From positions 248,001 through 312,000 of the forward strand of contig JADNYV010000005.1 of assembly GCA_015501055.1 (NCBI GenBank): a DNA stretch of 64,000 nucleotides, written 5' to 3'. The position numbers and the translations under genes were made by a program. Positions 10,831-22,107 of this stretch are shown one piece after another; the stretch's first letter is position 1, and each line of letters opens with the position of its first letter. The notes under the pieces were generated by a model. The model worked only from the letters and a program-made list of their open reading frames with translations, was not told the DNA's origin and made no database searches. The DNA comes from Mucidula mucida. Taxonomy: Eukaryota > Basidiomycota > Agaricomycetes > Agaricales > Physalacriaceae.

Positions 10831-12661
10831 ATGGCTTTTATCGCGTCGTTCTCTTCACGGCCATCACTTTTGGTCCTCCTTATACTGGGTGTAACCTCCG
10901 TGTTCTCTCAATCACTTACATTCACATCCAAGTCGGACATCTGCGAAACAACACCAGGCGTTTATCAGGCATCTGGATTTATAAATCTGGACGAGGATTC
11001 GGACGATGCGCTTTGGTTCTGGTACTTTGACGCTCGGAGTGACCCTGACAATAAACCTTTGACGTTGTGGTTGAATGGAGGACCAGGATGCTCCTCAATG
11101 ATCGGCTTGTTCGAAGGTATAAGACTAAAATCACCTTTTTAACTGTACTCTGATACCTGAATGATACAGAGAACGGACCGTGCACCGTTGATGCCGATGG
11201 GGAAAACACCATCTACAATCCTTACAGTTGGAATAATGCTTCAAATAGTGCGTTATAGACGCTCATTCGTGATACATCCCTCTCATCGACGATAGTGATT
11301 TACATAGACCAACCGTTTGGAGCAGGATTCTCTACTGGATCGACGCTGGTCAACACTTCCTATGAGGCAGCCCCGATCGTATGGAAGGCGTTCCAAATCT
11401 TCTTCGAGCACAAGAATTTTCAGCACTTGCAAGGCAGAGAGTGAGTTGTCAGATCACCTTACGTCCTGCGCCTGAACTGTATGTGCAAGTTTCATCATCG
11501 CTACCGAATCCTATGGTGGCAGATTCGGCCCAGTCTTTACCGAATTCTTCCTTGCGCAGAACGACAGAATAGACAGCGGTGAGATCGACGGAACTAAGAT
11601 AGAGGTCACCAAGTTGATTATAAACAAGTCAGTCCTTCAATCATCATTGTATGTTGTCAAGGACTCGGCGTATCTAACACCTCCATGTAGCGGCAAACAT
11701 GATCCATTGATTCAGTTCAAGACTGTCATTGATTTTGCCCGAGATGCCCCTTCGTATGGTCCTCTTGCCAATAGTTCTGTCATCAGAGACGCTGAGAAGG
11801 CATACAACGAAACATGTGCTCCTGCTCTTGAAGGTTGTAACGACAACGGAGACGACGAGACTTGTCACGACGCCGCTATTGCTTGTGTATGTTACAGCTC
11901 TCGGCGTGTGCTCTAGTTTGCTCTATCTGACGCAACTTCATTCAGACCAACGACGTATTTCTTCCTCTTGTAGGAGACAGAGAAGCCGACGATCTCAGGC
12001 AGAACTCGTCGACCGGGAAAGTATTCCCACCGACGTTTTATGCTGATTTCATTCGGGACAAGGGCGTGAAAAAATTAATTGGTGCAAAGGGAGCTACTTT
12101 TGATCAATGCGACTCAAGTGCACACTTCCGCTTTGCTGCATCTGGAGAGACGGGTCGCTCCTTCCTCTCCAATCTCGCGAGGCTAGCAAACGGTGGACGA
12201 GTTCAACTTCTTCTTTGGGTGAGTGAGCAGCTTTTCCAGTATCCCACTTTCAATTTGTGCATCCCAGGCTGGAGACGCGGACATGAAGTGAGACTTTCTT
12301 CCATTTGGTAAACTTCGTTAACATAATCAAACATTTACCAAGGGCTGATTGGTTGGGAATTCATGAGTGCATCTCTGAAATGGATTGGTTTGGGAAACAG
12401 TACTTCTCTGCCATGCCACTCCTCCCCTTGATCTCGGAAGGAGAGACTGTTGGTCAACACAAGGTCGTCCCCGGTCAGGCTCTCTCATTCGTGTAATATT
12501 TTATCACTTGGCTGTGGCGTCTCGACTCATCACTTTGTAGACGGGTGTTTTCGGCAGGCCACGCCATGCCAGCCTTCCAGCCCAAAGTAGCGCAGGATGT
12601 GTTTACGAAGTTTATCAGCGACATCCACGTCGGAACGCCCACCCGTAGTCTTGATTTTTGA
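10831..12661 (+). CDS. Secreted/vacuolar serine carboxypeptidase, peptidase family S10
   Basis: Releases C-terminal amino acids from peptides, usually at acid pH. The N-terminus ([20 protein letters not shown]) is a signal peptide. Joined exons give [20 protein letters not shown] then [20 protein letters not shown] (family substrate-binding motif), [28 protein letters not shown] with the nucleophile Ser in ESYGG, then WAGDADMKADWLG containing the acid residue, and [13 protein letters not shown] with the catalytic His. The TGA is at 12659-12661. Eight or more introns are spliced, all in frame. The family's usual GESY is TESY here. The triad appears complete, so an active secreted enzyme is likely. 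Confidence 0.93.
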
Positions 12662-12803
12662 ATATGGCAGAGTCAATCCCCGACTTGTCAAGGGCATTAG
12701 TGAACAACGCAGCGTAGCAGCATCGTCAACTACGTCTAAGCTGGCTCTTCGCGAGCATTCGACGTTAATTACTGCGTGCCACTACTTACATCGATTTATG
12801 CCT

Positions 12804-14063
12804 TCACTTCTTCGTGAAGAATGTCGATAGCTTCGACATACCCTTTGTATTGACCTTTTTGAGTTTCTCGACGCCTTGAGACCCCTTCCCAGCCTTTCGC
12901 TTCTTCTCAGGTGCAGCTGCAGCCTTCGTGTTTCTTGAGACAGCAAGTTGAGTCTCCTGGTTGTGAAGATCGGTCAAATGCACATCAAGTGCCTTGAAGC
13001 TGGGTACTGTGAGACAAATGCAGAACGAAAAGCCCTTCATGACTTACTCATAGCATGCTGCGAGCTTGTCTGACCATTCCCCGGAGAGGTAGTGCGATAC
13101 CAAGTCACAGGCAACGCGAAGGCGGGCAGCTGCTGCACATGTCAGACTTCGCCTCGCGTGTCCAGATACCACTCACCCTTGAGGAGATCCTCCTTGTCAT
13201 CCTCAAAGAGACCATCTTTAGCAAAATTTCGAGTAATTGACCGTGATATATCGGCCATAGGAGCCGCCGAAAGGTGATTAACCTTCGCTTGGAGATACGT
13301 GAGAATCTTGAGATGGGAATATCTGAAAACTGTAATAGTTGACGCGACATCTAGAAGCAATCAGACATGGACATCTCAGAACTGTTCTAGTCTGACCTTT
13401 TGTCTCACATATGCGATGTAAAGCTGCCTCGATACATCCCATAGCAAAAAGTCTGGAGAGGTCGCTCTCAGCGATTTCTCCAGCATCATCTTTCTCTTTG
13501 ATGCGCGTCACACATTCTTCAAAAATATCTTCCGAAGTACGAAATGAAGTAGCGCCTGCGTTCTAGTATATTATTGACTCAGCAAGCAAGAAGGAATTAA
13601 CAGGAAAAGCCCTACCGGCGCAATGAGCTCGAGCAAAGGGATCAACAAGAATGCAGGATCAATGGGTGTCATCATTAGCAATTTGCCATCTATAGTTCAT
13701 CAGCCCAGTGCAAGATAGTCAAACGTAAAGGAGAACCTGCAACAACGGACTGGTCAACGAACCAGGAGCGTTTGTTCGAGGGAGAGACGGCTTGGACTTC
13801 TAGCACCTGAGAGTACGCGTCGTTTGCGTTGTTCCCGGGTTAGATAGAATATGCCGGAAGAGCTGAGACGCGGTTAAAGATGATAAAGGGATGTGTTGGA
13901 CGCGTACCCGAACGAGGATGAGGGAGTCGAACGAAACGCCATTGGTGACCCTCGATCTGAGCGCAAGTGGCTTGTAGAACATCTGGGGGTAGCTAAATGC
14001 CGCGTTTTCGCGATGATACATTCATGTCCTACCTTCCGGAAGGACGCCAATTTGCAGCTGCAT
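12804..14063 (-). CDS. Ribonuclease H2 subunit B (Rnh202/Ydr279 family)
   Basis: Non-catalytic subunit of nuclear RNase H2, which removes ribonucleotides from DNA and RNA:DNA hybrids. Start ATG at 14063 gives MQLQIGVLPE spliced to DVLQATCAQIEGHQWRFVRL and PHPRS; later exons give VLEVQAVSPSNKRSWFVDQS, VADGKLLMMTPIDPAFLLIP, FRTSEDIFEECVTRIKEKDD, SRLFAMGCIEAALHRICETK and a helical C-terminal part. It ends KGMSKLSTFFTKK, a PCNA-binding PIP-like tail as in other B subunits. The part between PHPRS and VLEVQAV is hard to splice: one reading holds an in-frame TAA at 13840-13842, avoided by a 63-base intron with a weak gtctca donor and a CTAAC branch site. Family call is firm. Confidence 0.88.
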
Positions 14064-14653
14064 GGTTGTATGCAGGGGACCGTGACTGTTGACCGATCGT
14101 GAAAGAAAGCAACACGTGGGGTGATGCGTTACGTTTCAAACTCCGAGCGCAATGCCAGCTGAGTTCGAAACTACGGAATACCTATAAAACCATCATCCAT
14201 CTAAAGAAATACTGGTCTAGAGGGTCTGCAATGCTATCCTAGCTTTCTAAAGTGATCTGGTAGCGTCTACTACCTACAATTGACTTATGACGGTTGCTAC
14301 GAGCCACTTTTTTGGAACAATAGCACGCTTGTTCTCATTCTAGTCCTCGATCACTTTGGTGCCCCGAAAGCAGGATTATTGTTTCAGCTCCTCCCCAATG
14401 CTGTCAAACGCTCGCTCTTCTTGTTTTTGTGTTGTCAGGCAACGCTTTATGCGTGGCGCACCTCTATTGTCAAATTTGGACCATAAAAGCGGCCATGCTT
14501 CAAGCAACATAGTCTACTAGTTCGCCCCTCAATCCCGCCGTATAACGCTTACTGAACATTTGTACCTACACAAATGCATCGGACTCAGAAGGACTTCGCT
14601 CTTTTGCCTAGTAGCCTGAGATCCCCCAACATACCGGATGGAGTCTCCGCAGG
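14064..14653. other. 590-base gap with TATA box and a possible degenerate 5' part of the next gene
   Basis: A TATAAAA lies at 14183-14189. Between 14546 and 14653 pieces of sequence in different frames (RLLNICTYTNASDSEGLRSF, then WRDVRPSLL) look like an F-box that does not stay in one frame. No other gene is visible. Confidence 0.35.
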
Positions 14654-16379
14654 ATGGAGAGACGTGCGCCCAAGTCTCTTGATATTTCTACGCTTTCGAC
14701 TCACCTTTTCCTTCCAATGTATCAGGTGATGAGATGGATGGCCCCGTATTTTGAGAAGAAACGCCTTGCAGATCCGAAATTGATTAAACGATTCCTTCTC
14801 TGTTATGGATTCGAGGGTAACGCAACCAACGAAGTGGCGAGGGCCGTGGAAGAGTACGTCCTCAGCTGGCACTTCATGTTGTGGAAAGCACAACAAATCG
14901 TCACGATCGGTGTCTCTGCAGAGTTCACCTCGCTTCGAATTGAGGACCCATATTACAGCGTGAACTATCCTTCCTTTGCTGGATGCTCTGATGGTTATAT
15001 ATACCATCTCATCGAGGACCGCAAAAAACTCAAGTTGCATTTTCGGCGTACCTTGTCCGCGAGACTCTCTAGGCTGGAAAGTTATAAATCAGAAGTTATA
15101 CTCCTTGGACACAACAAACCCATCCCGCATGCGATGGCTGTCGCCTTCGATAGGCGGCAGAGGAGGCTTCTTCTAGTGGAACAACAGTATGTCTACCCAT
15201 CATTCAAGATATTAAGAACAATTCACCATGCTTTTTCAGCGATAATCGTGCTAGTCCGAAGGCGATACACATATTCCGACTGGACGACATCAACCATCAT
15301 TTAGAGCTACGGTCTCACGCTACTTTGAGGTGGCCTGTTGAAGATGCATATAACCATCCAACGTCTATTCGTATGCAAGCTGCAGGCGGTTTCGCTGCCA
15401 TCTTGGTTACGTATGGACAACGAAAGGGCAACCATCTTGTCATTGCGGAATACGCTTCGCCAGCTAAACCAGCGTGGGCGGTACGTGTTTCCTCATCTCT
15501 GTTCTTTCATCATATTGACGAATGACTTGTAGTGGAAACATGATGGTGATCAATGGGCCCCGATCTCTTATGTTTTCCGTGACGAACAGCACATGCTCAT
15601 ACTTGAGCGCAACCCCGACTATAAGGCACGAGAACAACTACGTCTCTACAATTACCACTTCGCCACACCGCATCCCCGCAAGATCCCACTTCCTGTCCCA
15701 AACCTTATTGCAGGCTGTATGTGGAGTAGCTCTGGGAACTCGGCAAGTGTGGTCGAGTTCGTACCACAGATATCGATACCGATTTCTTCAGACTCCCCCA
15801 TTATTCACCGCATAGATCGTGGCGAAGTTGGCGACTTTTGGAATAATATCAGTGCGGTACCGATTGGCATCAAGTTCGATGCCAACGGTTTGAATCCGGA
15901 CACGTATGTTTGCCACCAGGGTGATCTCATTTCTGGCAACTGGCAGCATGCCCAGATTTTCAAAGCGATTGGGGCGGGCGAGCAGCATGCGATGAACGGG
16001 ATGAAGCTAATTTCATGGCGGTCGTTTGACACGACAACCGAAATTAGGGTTGAGGACTTCACGGATGGCCTGAGGAAGAGTGAATTCCTTCAGCCCACTG
16101 ATCCCTCTGGTGTGTTAGTAACCAATGCAGACCCAAATTGGACTACGAACACCGTTCGCGGGACACAGTCGGTGAGATCGGTGACAACCATTCAAGGAGG
16201 AGGGATGGAAAGCATGGATGTAACAGAGGATGGGATCGTTTTTTGGAGGGTGAGTGTAAACGTTCCGAGGAATATCTGAACTGATAGAGGACTGACTGCA
16301 GCGCTCGCCCGTCTTCTGTGAATATGGAGGTCAAGTACGTGATGTTGAATATATACATGCGCACATGTATGGGCTCTGA
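14654..16379 (+). CDS. Hypothetical protein, propeller-like repeats, possibly an F-box protein C-terminus
   Basis: Four exons (14654-15186, 15240-15480, 15533-16249, 16302-16379) join in frame to 522 residues. I do not recognise a named domain. The sequence has repeated short strands separated by loops, e.g. KAIHIFRLDDINHHLELRSH, FAAILVTYGQRKGNHLVIAE, HMLILERNPDYKAREQLRLY, ASVVEFVPQISIPI, GIVFWRRSPVFCEYGGQV, which resembles a beta-propeller as found in basidiomycete F-box proteins. The N-terminal LSTHLFLPMYQVMRWMAPYF would then follow the F-box. The ATG at 14654 is simply the first in the open frame; upstream sequence hints at an F-box in disturbed frames, so the N-terminus is uncertain. Function not assignable. 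Confidence 0.65.
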
Positions 16380-16511
16380 GTCAAACCTTTGTATCCATAC
16401 CACTCATCAGAATCAATCTGTAGCATCGTGAACGAGAATTTAATATACATACAGTAATCTAAGATACAAAGTCCACCCCATTCGTTCCGATCTACGTGCC
16501 CGTTGTACCAG

Positions 16512-17441
16512 TTATCGCACATTGACTCTGAATCCAGATTTGGATTGTGCAATATCCACGCTGACAATTGGGACTTCTCTCACGGAAGTAGAGGCGATGG
16601 TGTCGTCCTCCTGTATCGTATTCAGTCGTGGTCCTTTCATAGATGCTACAAAATCATTGAGACTGGTTACATCGAATAAGACAGGGAGCGCACCCTCGAT
16701 TAATTTCGTGTCTGCTTCCCTATGGAAGCTCTTCATCAAGGTAGAGTATCGTTTGACCTGCCAGCTCAACTGCGTAGCCAGCTCCATATTTCCCTGCTCT
16801 ATCGCCCACTTCTTTTCCTCCTTGAATCTTCGACGCTCGCTGTCGGCTAAAGAGGCCCGAGCGCGTAAGGCTTTAATTTCCCTGTCAAGGGGGCTCAGAG
16901 AGCCTTTGGGATCGATCATTTCGGAATTGGAGTCCACTTCAGTAATGTCTGAAGTCGTGCGTCGTGAGGAGCGGGACTGGCGTCCGTCGCGGGTGTCGCG
17001 GTCCTCTGAGCGACGGCGATGGTGTGAGCTGCGCTCTCGATCGCGTTGCCGTTCTCGTTCCGCAGATGCATGAGCGTGTCCGGATGACTGGTGGGGCTTC
17101 TTGGACGAGGACGTCGAGGAGCGCTTTTCTATGGGGTTGTCGATAAAGGCTGAGAGGTAGTCTGTGGCATAGAAGCCTAGGACGACACCAAGTATAGCGA
17201 TGATGGATTTGGTAGCGTCCTGGATGAACGCATACTCAAGATAGAGCTTGGCAGCGATACCGACTGCAATGGGAATGGCAAGGTTGTGCTCCTTGGCTGC
17301 ATAGCAGAGGGCGACGCCCTGCCAAACTGCGGGTAGAATGGCGGTTGGCAAGGACGGTGAGTCGTCGGAACGGGTGAGTTGATCGAGTAGGATGCGGGCT
17401 CCAAGACCAAGCAGAAGCGCAGGTGCTGTGGAAACGGTCAT
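16512..17441 (-). CDS. Membrane protein with DUF1771-like helical domain
   Basis: Single exon, 309 residues. The first about 100 residues hold hydrophobic segments (APALLLGLGARILL; ILPAVWQGVALCYAA; AIPIAVGIAAKLYLEYAF; SIIAILGVVLGFYATDYL) that could make three or four membrane spans. A basic/Ser-rich linker (ERERQRDRERSSHHRRRSED) follows. Residues about 190-250 (LRARASLADSERRRFKEEKK, WAIEQGNMELATQLSWQVKR, FHREADTKLIEG) match the pattern of DUF1771, the helical domain that normally precedes the nuclease-like Smr domain. No Smr domain follows; the C-terminus is short and ends SKSGFRVNVR. Its start is only 128 bases from that of the Trs65 gene on the other strand. Role unknown. Confidence 0.75.
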   Translation of the reverse strand: MTVSTAPALLLGLGARILLDQLTRSDDSPSLPTAILPAVWQGVALCYAAKEHNLAIPIAVGIAAKLYLEYAFIQDATKSIIAILGVVLGFYATDYLSAFIDNPIEKRSSTSSSKKPHQSSGHAHASAERERQRDRERSSHHRRRSEDRDTRDGRQSRSSRRTTSDITEVDSNSEMIDPKGSLSPLDREIKALRARASLADSERRRFKEEKKWAIEQGNMELATQLSWQVKRYSTLMKSFHREADTKLIEGALPVLFDVTSLNDFVASMKGPRLNTIQEDDTIASTSVREVPIVSVDIAQSKSGFRVNVR

Positions 17442-17569
17442 GCCAGTATCATAAAGACGATGGCTTCAACATCGGCCAGCAATGGATAAAAACAAGAATA
17501 AAGGTGGCCTCGAGGTTGCCTTCACACGTGGTCTCTTAAACCGGCACGACCCTGCATACACGCGCCTTG

Positions 17570-20224
17570 ATGTCCTCATTCGAGCAATACTTTGGCTCGG
17601 CCGCCCTCGAGCTCTCCTTGCCAGATACTTCTATCCATTTTCCTCCATCTTGTGCAGCGGATCAATGGCTGGCCAAGCTGCGGGATCCTCAGCGCGAGCG
17701 CCGGCTGGCCTTCTTCGACGAACAGATGCATTACTTTCTAACTGTTCAGCTCAACCACCCCGCATCGCTTCCCCCAGCAGACCCCAATAACCCGCCAGTT
17801 AGTTTGCTCAAGTTCCTCGCCCATCTTCAGATCTCGACAGAGGCAATGTTTATCTCATCTCTTCCCGCTGCCCAGTCAGACAAAACAGGATCTATCCTGC
17901 TTTCGGCTCCACCACGTTCCTCGTCGTCTCTCAAGCTGAATCCTAGATCGGCTACGCTTCAAGTCCACCATCCTTCAATCTTTCCTCCTAGTACACCCAA
18001 TCCAACGCCAGTAACCGCCCAGAGTGACCGCCAATACCTCAACGCTGACGGAATACTGCTGTCCGCTGGTATATGGGGACAAGACGAGTCGGAAGCGTTC
18101 TCATTGCTGTGGTCTACAACCTCAAAGACTTGGATTGCCGCTTATAGACTGACTTTGACAGTGTGTAAGTGGTAACATCCTCGCCGCTTTCTGTATAATG
18201 ATCCTCCATGTAGCCTACACACGCTTAACATTTTCGAATCCTCTTCTATGCCTCACAATTGCGACTACGCTTAGAGAGAAGCCGTTGGCTCTTGGTCAAC
18301 AAAAGAGTCCACTGCGCACGTTCCTGTTGTCGTTTCCTGGAGTCACGTCAAACCCTTCCACTCCGATAAATGTCGATGCCTTCGCCAGTGCTCAAGGTCA
18401 GCAGCCAGAGTCTGAAGCTTTTGAAGAAGTCAATCTTTTGGAAGGCCTTGCGGCAGGTGAGAATTAGCTGACAACTATACCCCATGATGTTAATCGCCGT
18501 AGGACCAACATTCCCTCCCAGCAGCACGTATCTGCCTTCTTCACGATTGGGTTCAGATTCTCGTCAAAAACTCTTCGCATTGCCACCTATCGTTCAACCG
18601 CCTTCTTCGGCACCTACACCATCTCCGCTGACAGCGACACGCATGGCTCCCCCTACCTTACGAAAGTCCTTCAGGAAAACTCTTCATGTAATATCCGGCA
18701 TACAGATGCGTATGCGAACGACCTTTGTTCCCGCCGTCATGTTACCTGAAAGAGCTAGCAATCATAGCGAAGAAAGAGACCTACGCGAATCCGGAACCGA
18801 TGAACGGACAGTAGTCCTTTGTATCGAGGTTGAAAATCCTGTCCAGACGGACGGAGTGGATTTTGTGGTTGAGGATGTTCAAATACAAGTTGGTGACGAA
18901 GGGGCGAAAGCCACCTTGATTGGGTGGGGTGACTCCTTGGTTGATAGCAAGATCTTCCCTCTCTCGATCAGTCCTCAAGGACAGTACAACCTCTTATATG
19001 CCGTTACATTTCTACAGTCACCCGAAGAAAATGACGCTCTTCTAGCGGCTGGAGGGCCGAAACATGATCCTAAAGATTTGCGGCGTACAGTCAATATCAA
19101 CATTATTGGTCGGCCATCACCAAAAATGTCGGGCGAAGCGATCTACCCCACAGAAATCTTCACTTCAAAGTGGAATACTGTATTAAACCTTTCATCCCGT
19201 CGACCACCTACGGCACAAGACGATCAAATCTCAGAGCATGAAGTTCTCCCTGAACCTCCTTCACCCTTTCCCGTAACCGCGCTTTCCAATGTTGCCCCGC
19301 GGAGGGGCTCTCTTGCACTTGGGAGCCCAATTCCTTTGACAGTCGCGTCCGCAGTTCAGAAGCGACACACCTTACCGGGAACGATACCCGGCAGTCCTTT
19401 GCGTCCGTCATCACCCATCCCGGCCGTTCCGCGACTATCAGTTCCGAATCCCGGCAGCTCATTAAAGACGCCGTACCATCCTCTGCCACCATCTCTTCAA
19501 ATGCCTCGTTCACCCACAACATTTGAAGCACCTCAGCCCTCATTCTACGATAAGAAAGACAGCCTCCCAGACCCCCCACTCACGCCCGCGTATCCTGCAT
19601 ACCCATCCAGCCCTGCATGGCCAATGACTCCGCCATCACAGATGCCAGAAACGTCTCAGAGTCAAATGTACGTCGGGCCTAGTATAGAGATGCGTAGAGA
19701 CAAGGGACCTATGGTCATGAATGGTAGCCCTCTCGCCAATCCTCTTCCTAGCCATCAGATATATGGTGAAGAAGAACCACATGTCGATGAACCCGTCGTT
19801 GTCTCAATCGGTCTGTTGGAAGACCAAGATGATAGTGACTTCAGATTGTCGGTACACGACAACTTCACGCTGGACATCTTCGTGTACAACCGTTCAGAGC
19901 GAACGAGACGATTTGAAATGAGCTGCCCAGATCGCAGAAATCAACGCAGGAAAGGTGATAGTGGCAAGAGTACCGGTGCTGTTGGTGTATTGCCGTTGGA
20001 CAATCGGGTGCGTATTGGGCCTCTACTTCCAAGTGCATGTCAATCGGTACGTATGCGCTTCATGGCGTTAATGGCCGGCGTTCATACCATCGATACTTTG
20101 ACTTTGACGGATATCGAATCTGGCAATTCGACGAATCTGAGGTGTGTTGTTCATACTCGTCGTGGTTGGTGGTTTCATAGTGATTGTTTGCAGATCGGTT
20201 ATGGACATCGTAGTCCACGAATAG
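17570..20224 (+). CDS. TRAPP complex subunit Trs65
   Basis: Subunit of the TRAPPII tethering complex, which activates Rab GTPases for Golgi/endosome traffic. Four exons (17570-18164, 18214-18456, 18503-20141, 20194-20224) join to 835 residues. Recognisable parts are the N-terminal FEQYFGSAALELSLP and FDEQMHYFLTVQLN, the beta-rich central region VLCIEVENPVQTDGVDFVVE and GQYNLLYAVTFLQSP, the segment IYPTEIFTSKWNTVLNLSS, a long Pro/Ser-rich low-complexity insert (about residues 440-590), and the C-terminal immunoglobulin-like part LTLTDIESGNSTNLRSVMDI with the final VVHE. ATG at 17570 gives MSSFEQYFGS; a TTG-preceded longer frame adds nothing useful. An AATAAA at 20271-20276 is a likely polyadenylation signal. 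Confidence 0.88.
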
Positions 20225-20615
20225 GCCTGCAGCGTCCTGAGAATTCGAACGAAGACTGACATGAGCTATGAATAAAGCTAGTCTCGGCTGGCCCATTTAG
20301 CGTATGCTATAAGAAATCCCTAGCCATTCTTTCCAGTCATTCAATCAACATTTATGTGTCTAGCTGTACCTTTAGGACTTAGACTACTATGACTGAATTA
20401 AAACAGGCGCCAGCGGCTGAGCGAGGCGCTAAAGCGTGTTGTGGAACCTATCACGTGTCGTGCACAGCCTCGGGGCTTCTATCAGGGTCCTCAGTCTTTG
20501 ATCGCCATTCAACCAACACTGTTTCCCCCCTTTGCCTCATCACCACTCCTTCGCCCTCTACATTTCTCAAGTGAGCAGGATACCCTGTTTGGCTCGTAGC
20601 CAACGTACTGAACGG
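20225..20615. other. Intergenic region after Trs65
   Basis: Holds the likely polyadenylation signal AATAAA at 20271-20276 and the presumed promoter of the zinc-finger gene. No gene seen on either strand. Confidence 0.4.
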
Positions 20616-21855
20616 ATGCGACCTACAGGACACGCTATTTTCGACTCGCCGAAGCCTTTGACGCACCAGGCTGTCACAAGCGGTATTGGGGCCTTGAATC
20701 TTGATAGCATGTCGACGGAAACCGCATCAGGGAGCGGACCAGACATAGAAACATGGGTCCTTCCTATGTCTGCACATACACAAGACAATAGCAGTGATCC
20801 ATCGAAACCACCCTCCGCGACTAAAGATTCTTCGATCCTCATGGATGCCATCAACCGTCAGCAGTATCCTGTTCACCCTCTATACGGCTCTCCCGAGGCG
20901 CTATGATTCCTACTGAAGGGCCGGCGACTGAACCAGACGGTCCCCGCACATACACGTACATTGCAGCACCCAACTCTGTCGCTTTTACTATTCCGCCCAG
21001 TCCAGCCACTGATCAGCCAAATCCTCCTGCACCTCCTACCGATCCAGCACTTGCCTCTGATCTTGCTGTTCCCGAAACCTCTGAAACCGGTCGCTCTTCT
21101 CAACCCCCTGAAGCCTCCACCAGCCAGGGCGGCGTAGGTGCCAACCATTACCCTTCATCTAGCGGTGTACCCAGACTCCCGCCCATCCTGCAAGTTGAAA
21201 AACAACAAGTTACTACCTCTGCCACGCAAGTCGCGAGCGCGAACCGACGCCGAAACGAGGCGCATTTTCAATGTCCGGTCCCCGGTTGCGGAAGCACATT
21301 CACTCGCCGTTTCAATCTCAGAGGTAGGCGGCTAGGTCGGGGTTTCAGTGCTTTTCTCAAGATGTTATCCAGGTCATTTACGTTCGCATACGGAGGAACG
21401 GCCGTATGTCTGTCAGTGGCCAGGCTGCAAGAAGGGCTTTGCTCGCCAGCATGACTGCAAGTACGTCATTTCCAGGTTCTGGTCTTCTGTGAACGGTCTT
21501 TAAATTTCATTGCCTAGACGTCATCAAGCTCTACAACTGCCAAGGCTCAAGCCAATGTATGTCAAGGTTGTAAGAAGACTTTTAGCAGACTTGACGCGTT
21601 GAACGTGAGTTCCCTCTCGTTGTCATCCGTATTCTTGCTTAATGTCATGTACAGAGACATCGTACGCGCCTTCTTCCAAGAGGATCGTTGTAACTAACAT
21701 TTTTCGTAGTTCGTTCTGATGGTGGAGCAGATTGTCGACGAATACATGAAGCCGGTATGTCAGAAAAGAAGCAGGGAAATGCGGGTGTGAGTGGGGAGAA
21801 TCAAGCAATGTCTATGCCTATGATGACTTCCGATGTGGTTATGTCGCCGTCGTAG
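20616..21855 (+). CDS. C2H2 zinc-finger transcription factor, N-terminal frame disturbed
   Basis: Probable nuclear DNA-binding protein. Three fingers are spread over short exons: CPVPGCGSTFTRRFNLRGHL then RSH, CQWPGCKKGFARQHDCKRHQ then ALH, and CQGCKKTFSRLDALNRHLRS followed by DGGADC, where the last ligand is a Cys (C2HC) as in related fungal factors. It ends at TAG 21853-21855. The region before the fingers is Pro/Ser/Thr-rich, as for an activation region. The frame with the fingers begins at ATG 20903 (MIPTEGPATEP); the preceding 20616-20906 frame is protein-like (MRPTGHAIFDSP, ILMDAINRQQYPVHPLYGSP) and ends in a TGA overlapping that ATG (ATGA). Either one base is missing, or the upstream frame is a long uORF. 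Targets unknown. Confidence 0.78.
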
Positions 21856-22107
21856 CCCGCGATGACTGAGGTTATTACTTGCATTAGGACTCATTCTTGT
21901 TGTACTATTGGTCTTATTCGATAATGTCGTGTCTTGGTAGCATTAATTCACGCTCAGATAGATGCATCTCAAGTTGATGCGTTCGAGACATGTGAACCGA
22001 ACCGAAGGCTTGCGGCAATGGTTTCACGTGGGTCGGCAACAGAGCGTCACTGATTCCGAGAATTACAGAGTTCACCTCGTTCGCATCTACCCTCATCACC
22101 GAGTACT

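Noticed and set aside
16522..17073. 183-codon plus-strand frame over the DUF1771 gene
   Set aside because: Shadow of the Ser/Arg-rich minus-strand gene, whose membrane segments and helices are protein-like.
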